Part shown: piece by piece, positions 59,701 to 64,000 of the stretch
Numbering within the stretch: the stretch's first letter is position 1
Layout of the letters: every line of letters starts with the position of its first letter
Source: Ligustrum vulgare
Lineage: Eukaryota > Streptophyta > Magnoliopsida > Lamiales > Oleaceae
Reading direction: 5' to 3'
NCBI GenBank assembly: GCA_963555705.1
Contig: OY743177.1
Location: 682,001-746,000 of the forward strand
DNA length: 64,000 nucleotides
Notes under the pieces: generated by a model
The model's database searches: none
What the model saw: only the letters and a program-made list of their open reading frames with translations
What the model was told of the DNA's origin: nothing
Translations under genes and position numbers: made by a program

Positions 59701-62700
59701 CATTCTTCCTAAAATACTATTAAAAACCAAAGTTTTCTCCAAGAACTAGGGGCCAAACAGGTAGGAATGACAACGGGGCAGGGATGCCTTTCCCCGCCCC
59801 TCCCCCGCCCCCGCCCCATTAATGATTTACCATCCCCACCCCGTCCCCATTTAATCGGGGATGGAGACGGGGAGGGACGGAGATGGAAAAATCCCTGTTT
59901 ACATCCCCATTTGTCTATTTGTATGTTTTTTTTTTTTTTTTTTTAAGTTTTAAAATAATTTTATGCAGACAATAAAAGGAAATATGCAGGAACAATCATA
60001 ACATTTTCTAAATCTAATAATCTTTAAACATTATTTGGACATTAATCGAATATATATTCATCTTTTTTTGTGTCTTTGTTTTATATTTGATTAGATTTAA
60101 AAATATAACTCGATAAGCTTAATAACTAATAATCAGTAACTTTTTTTTAAGTTTAAAGTTTATAACTTGATAAGTAATGAATTTTTGGTGCAAAAAATTT
60201 TGACATCATAAGATTTTTGTAAAGATAATATAGGACTTTTTTTTTGACTTTTCAAATTTTAATGGAATTTGTTAATTGAGGATGGGGATCAGGGACTGGG
60301 CAGGGATGGGGATAAGACGGTCATCCCCGTCCCCGATTCGGGGATGCTTTTTCATCCCCATCCCCATCTTTGTCGGGGATTCCCCGCCCCATTTGGGACG
60401 GGTACCCGTCGGGTTCTGGTATTCCCCGCCCCGTTGCCATCCCTACAAATAGGGGCTTATTGTCACTTCGCGTAACAATACAGGGGCGGATCTAGGAAAT
60501 CAATCCAGCATGAGCAGATTTGTTCCAGTACGAGTGAGTTCCGTCCCTGGTAGGGACGGAGTCACCTAGACAAAAATTCGTAGTTAGGATATTTAGGAGA
60601 TTGTGTTCTTGTAAAGTTCTATTAAAGAATTGGTTATGTAATGTAGATTTGCCCCTATTAAAGAAATATTGAAATCATTCTGTAATGCAGATTGATCCCT
60701 ATTAAAAAATTGAAGTCTTTGTGTAATGCGGATTTGCCCATAATCAATCTTATTTATAGAGCGCAATACTAGAATTTTATTTTCCATCAATATAGATAGA
60801 ACAGAAGATTGATGTGCGTTTTCTCCTATAAAATATTTTTATATTGAATTTTTGCAACGGCAGAAGAGAACGTAGTCCCACATTGAGTCAAACCTCTATA
60901 AATATTGTGTTTCTTGATTGTTTTTCCTTTCTTGATATTAATTACTTTCGATAAAAATAGAATTAGGGTTCCTCATTCTTAACATGAAGTTTGTGGTCAG
61001 AGCAAAATGTGGAAAAACACTCTGGACGTGGTGCATAATTTGAGAGTGAAGAAGCTCGGTATCAAAGTTTGGAAGTGGCCGGGTCTCATCAATTGGAATA
61101 CCTGCAAACGTCTAAGAAAGTTGCTAATAACTAGGGAATATTGGCTATAAAGAGGAAGAAATCCAGTATCTTTAGTGCAAGAGAATTTGAGGGTCTGAAG
61201 CTCGGTTGGAAAGAAATGGAGTAGCTAATTAACATAAGAATGTAATGGATGAGCCAACCATGGCTGCTTTGTCTGCTGTTAACCTGACTGGAAGTTCAAC
61301 CACATCGGAAAGTTATACCGATGTTTGGTTGTATATATGGATCCAAGATAAATATTTTTTTTTATACAGATTTTTAAAAAAAAAAAAAAAGGTAATAACA
61401 AGGGCATTTTCCCAATTGGTGATTTTAATTATCAACTGATCAATTTATCGGGAGAAACCTCAGAGAGACCAATATCAGGTGCAAGCTATGGGGTTGATTT
61501 CAAGAAGATGGATTACACATTATCTCATATATCTGGAGAAGGTAATCGTACTGTTAACTGGCTTGCAAACCGAGGACTAGATCGAGAAAGGCAAGACAGT
61601 GACACACTGGGACATTGTGATGGAGTAAAAACTAGGTGGAGGCCTAAAAGCCCGGCTTAGGACCTGATGGTGTTTATCTTATAAAATGAAATTCTAGTGT
61701 CCATAACAATCTAAACATAAACCCATTGAATGGCATATTTCTATAGGAAGCAAGGGATGATTAATGGTGGATGATAACTTAGAAGTTGGTGTGGATTATT
61801 ACTAGCCGACAGTGTATTGTTAACCTTTATGACGAAAGCTCAAAGGAAGAGAACTGACTAATCAAAATTAGTTTCAATTTTTCACTTTTATAACAAATCT
61901 TTCATACCAAATCTACTTTAAATGCATTTCAGGGCATCAGCTAGTGATGGCGGTTGTTTCGTTCTGGATGATTGAAGAATCGCCAACTAAATGAAACCCT
62001 AAGAAATTTAAACACCGAATCCATTGAAGAAATGTGCTTTTCATAGATAATTGAAAAAATACTTCAAAAATTACATATAACCCTAACAAAATTAAATAAT
62101 GAACAACGAAAGAACGATAATTTTGATATATTTGATATGAATATGATTTACGTATGCTTAGAATAACATGTTGAAAAGAGTGCTGCAAAATCATAATATT
62201 TCTTTACCTCGAACATCAACAAAAAAAAATAAAATTTATCATTAAATTTTTATCAGTTAGTGAACACACTCATATATATAAGCCTTTAGAGGAAACAAAG
62301 GAAAATTAAATCAAATATTAACGATAATACACTTACAGATATTTGAGAATGCTTAATATCAACCAATGGACTGAATGGCCAAAGCAGCAGAGAAGGTTGC
62401 TGAACAAATCGGTAGAGAGGTATCTCTTCCTGTCGCAAATAACCAAAAATATAAATCAATCCAAAAATTCAAAAATTTAATTGTTATACATTCTATAAAC
62501 AGATGATTTCTAAAAAGTAATCAGCTAAGCCTTTTAGACTCAATTATCTACAACCTGAAAAAGGAAATATATTACTTTAAAAAGGAAATCAAATGCAGAT
62601 CTAACCTTGGCTACAATTTTATATGTCTAATTGAAAATCAAGAACAAGGAAACAGTGGGGAAATTCAGTCAAAGAAAAATATGTAGTTAAAATGGTTTTA

Positions 62701-63073
62701 TTAAATCCTTAACGACCACTGGATTAATTGGCCCAAGTGACATCACATGTTGATGAATAAATCTGTCAAAAGGCATGTCCCTCTGTTGCAAAAAAAAAAA
62801 TCAAAAAGACATATATGGTTAATTAATTAGTAATATTTACCATAAGGAAGAGGATCTGTTCCTTTGGTTTTTTCATCTAGAAAAAATTAGTGACATATAC
62901 CACAGGAAAAAAAATTTACAAAAGAAAGAAGATCTGTACGTAACCTGAGTTATGCATTTGAAAAGGGAAGCATTAAGCAAATGCTTCCTGTTTATGTAAA
63001 GCGAGACTTGCCCTAGGGTTTTCACAGATTTTACTAGGGCTTGTGTCTCAGATTCTATATTTCTAGTGTCCAT
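56730..63073 (-). CDS. MBD-like (methyl-CpG-binding domain-like) nuclear protein, 8 exons, 344 aa
   Basis: Exons, 5' to 3' on the minus strand: 63073-62945, 62429-62337, 59241-59107, 58548-58426, 57518-57414, 57276-57099 and 57001-56730. These seven join in frame (1035 bp); an eighth exon-like unit (62782 to about 62712) is treated separately. All junctions are GT..AG and mostly phase 0. The central part gives ITPEGFKFEIASNHE, then KENWYIRSLQRSNGRYDP|YY and VHVRTNKQLRSLTEVYDFV, which resembles the plant MBD pattern (W...R....DPYY...T.K.fRS..eV..f). The C-terminus has two KRKR stretches, likely nuclear localisation signals, in a duplicated 45-residue unit. A role in reading methylated DNA is inferred from the resemblance only; the match is moderate. 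A degraded copy lies upstream (46720-49945 and outliers). Confidence 0.65.
56733..57001 (-). repeat. duplicated 45-codon unit in the last exon
   Basis: ESRKRKRVQETSVQEISKEK and ESRKRKRVEESSVQEIRKEN both continue to SSE.NIGDKKP..LYDLYD. Only a few codons differ, so the duplication is fairly recent. It doubles the basic motif. Confidence 0.92.
59762..60445. mobile_element. hAT-like non-autonomous element, 684 bp, inside an intron
   Basis: Ends TAGGAATGACAACGGGGC and GCCCCGTTGCCATCCCTA, with CAAACAGG / CAAATAGG duplications (8 bp, one mismatch) at 59754 and 60446. Both ends are packed with GGGGATGGGGA-type repeats. The inside (59930-60250) is AT-rich. Confidence 0.88.
60600..60745. repeat. three tandem units of about 45-50 bp
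   Basis: Each has ATTAAAGAA..TTG, then TGTAATG.AGATT and GCCCCTA or a variant. Confidence 0.7.
60746..61760 (+). other. intronic stretch with an RNase H-like remnant
   Basis: 61510-61570 encodes YTLSHISGEGNRTVNWLANR, which resembles the end of the plant reverse-transcriptase-type RNase H domain (H..rEgN..aDwLA..g). No other part of a retroelement is clear, though TGTGGTCAGAGC at about 60990 looks like a damaged copia PBS after a CTTAACA end. The block at 61035-61745 has a counterpart at 26395-26840. Confidence 0.5.
62712..62782 (-). other. exon-like unit paralogous to exon 3 of the MBD-like gene
   Basis: After an acceptor (GCAACAG) it encodes RDMPFDRFIHQHVMSLGPIN, which aligns with EEIPLYRFVQQ...LLWPFSP of the accepted exon 62429-62337. 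A stop (TAA) follows after about 32 codons and no good GT donor precedes it. It may be a decayed duplicate, or an alternative exon that would end the protein early. Confidence 0.5.
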
Positions 63074-63300
63074 TTTAGCTCAAGATCCGTACACAGATGC
63101 CTTGAAATGACGAACTAAGGTAAAGACAAGGATGAGTTAAGCACGAGAAAAATGAGAGAAAGATGTAGGGTGTGCGCGAGTGATATATGTAGTATGTGAG
63201 TGATATAGAGAGAGTCTGAGACAATATGAGAGAGAGGGAGAGAGAGATTTTGGGGTTGGGCGGGTGGTGGACGGGGTTAGGTTGATGGGAAGGATGCAAG
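63074..63300 (-). promoter_or_regulatory. probable 5' UTR / proximal promoter of the MBD-like gene
   Basis: GA-rich leader (63180-63250, AGAGAGAG in plus orientation, so CT-rich in the transcript) directly before the ATG at 63073. No clear TATA box could be chosen. This whole block is missing from the dead copy at about 49760. Confidence 0.4.
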
Positions 63301-64000
63301 ATTCAAGTTATCCACCTGAGATCGTTGTCCAAATAAAAAAGAAAATTTCACAGCAAATAAAGTTTGTCATCATAGAAAGAGGCAAAGAATGGTTGTCCGC
63401 TAACTCTAGCTAGCCCCTGTTCTAAAATTCAGAATTTTATAGTAAATTTTGGTAAAAGTTATTTGAAATAATTTAAATTTGTTGGTAAAAAGTTAACGTG
63501 AATAATTATATTCTAATAACGTACCTTTTACATGCATAAAGTTAGACAGAATTTCGATTTACCAAAATCGAATATATGAAGTAGAAAACCAAAAATGCAT
63601 GAATAAAAATTTGGCCGACGCAAAAGTTGGACTCTTTGTCCTTAAGACGATAATACACCGTATGGGTGCTAACGGTTTTTCGACATTTGTCTTCCAAGAT
63701 ACAACAACCACGTCTCGCAATAGGAGCACTCCAAATATTGTGTAGACCAACGAACCTTACTTATGTTTTGAACTCTCTTCACATGAAACTTGACTCCAAA
63801 TAGATGAAAAATTATTTTGGAAGTGAACATGCATATCATAATGCATACATGCATATCATATTATTTTGAAATGAAAAGTGAATGAATTGATAAATGATTC
63901 AATTGATGAATGAATTAAAATCCAAGAATATGAGATCTATTTATAATAGTTGGAAAGTTGTGTTCCAAAAGACACAACTCTTTCAAGAGATACATCTTTT
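63301..64000. other. upstream region, no gene recognised
   Basis: 63310-63440 matches 49800-49930 (AGCAAATAAAGTTTGTCATC, TTCTAAAATTCA). The last 150 bp (TGATTCAATTGATGAATGAA, then AAAGACACAACTCTTTCAAG) resembles the U-region of a plant copia LTR but cannot be bounded. Confidence 0.4.

Noticed and set aside
63075..63299. 74-codon Ser/Leu-rich frame upstream of the MBD-like gene
   Set aside because: It is a translation of the CT-rich leader; ends directly before the chosen ATG and has no domain.

Overview
The window is nuclear DNA of a flowering plant, most likely a eudicot. It is AT-rich, its genes have short exons with GT..AG introns, and it is crowded with plant transposon families: CACTA (En/Spm), Ty3-type LTR elements primed by tRNA-Asp, a Ty1/copia element, hAT and MULE MITEs, and a Helitron-like end. 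The species cannot be named from this sequence. Only one cellular gene looks complete: an 8-exon minus-strand gene at 56730-63073 whose exons join in frame to 344 codons and carry a segment resembling a plant methyl-CpG-binding domain (MBD).

Layout. 1-4092: 3' part of a plus-strand CACTA element (CACTA-1). 4093-4623: a host spacer matching an intron of the MBD-like gene. 4624 to about 6540: a related CACTA (CACTA-2) in the opposite orientation, carrying fragments of two host genes (a WD40 C2A9.03-like protein and a DUF1068 protein). 7570-14271: a young, complete, non-autonomous LTR element (RT-A; apparently identical 1968-bp LTRs; TSD ATCTA). 14272-18378: a broken DUF1985/Ulp1-type (MULE-associated) gene with a tandemly triplicated 96-bp exon. 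18379-26264: an older relative of RT-A on the minus strand (RT-B), interrupted by a 1376-bp CACTA-type MITE (22522-23897; TSD AAG). 26876-35446: a degenerate copia element (TSD GAGTT). 36283-46515: a full-length CACTA (CACTA-3; TSD AAT) with two degraded transposase genes and a captured PP2A-type phosphatase exon. 47885-49754: a solo LTR (TSD AAAGG). 49965-50480: a CACTA TNP2 tail. 51183: a Helitron-like 3' end. 53089-55130: a CACTA TNP1-like relic. 55341-56288: two MITEs. 56730-63073: the MBD-like gene with a hAT MITE in an intron.

The host fragments at 4.1-4.6, 26.4-26.9, about 36.0, 46.7-47.9 and 49.76-49.95 kb are collinear and same-strand with pieces of the intact gene at 57.7-63.5 kb. 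The first 50 kb is therefore best read as a second, dead copy of that gene, inflated roughly eight-fold by successive insertions and lacking the first exon.

The most novel item is the protein shared by RT-A (9721-10488) and RT-B (22318-24461). It has no gag or pol signature that I recognise. It sits about 160 bp after the primer-binding site and has four cysteines at identical positions (18, 21, 30, 51). Both elements also share a duplicated non-coding block downstream of it.
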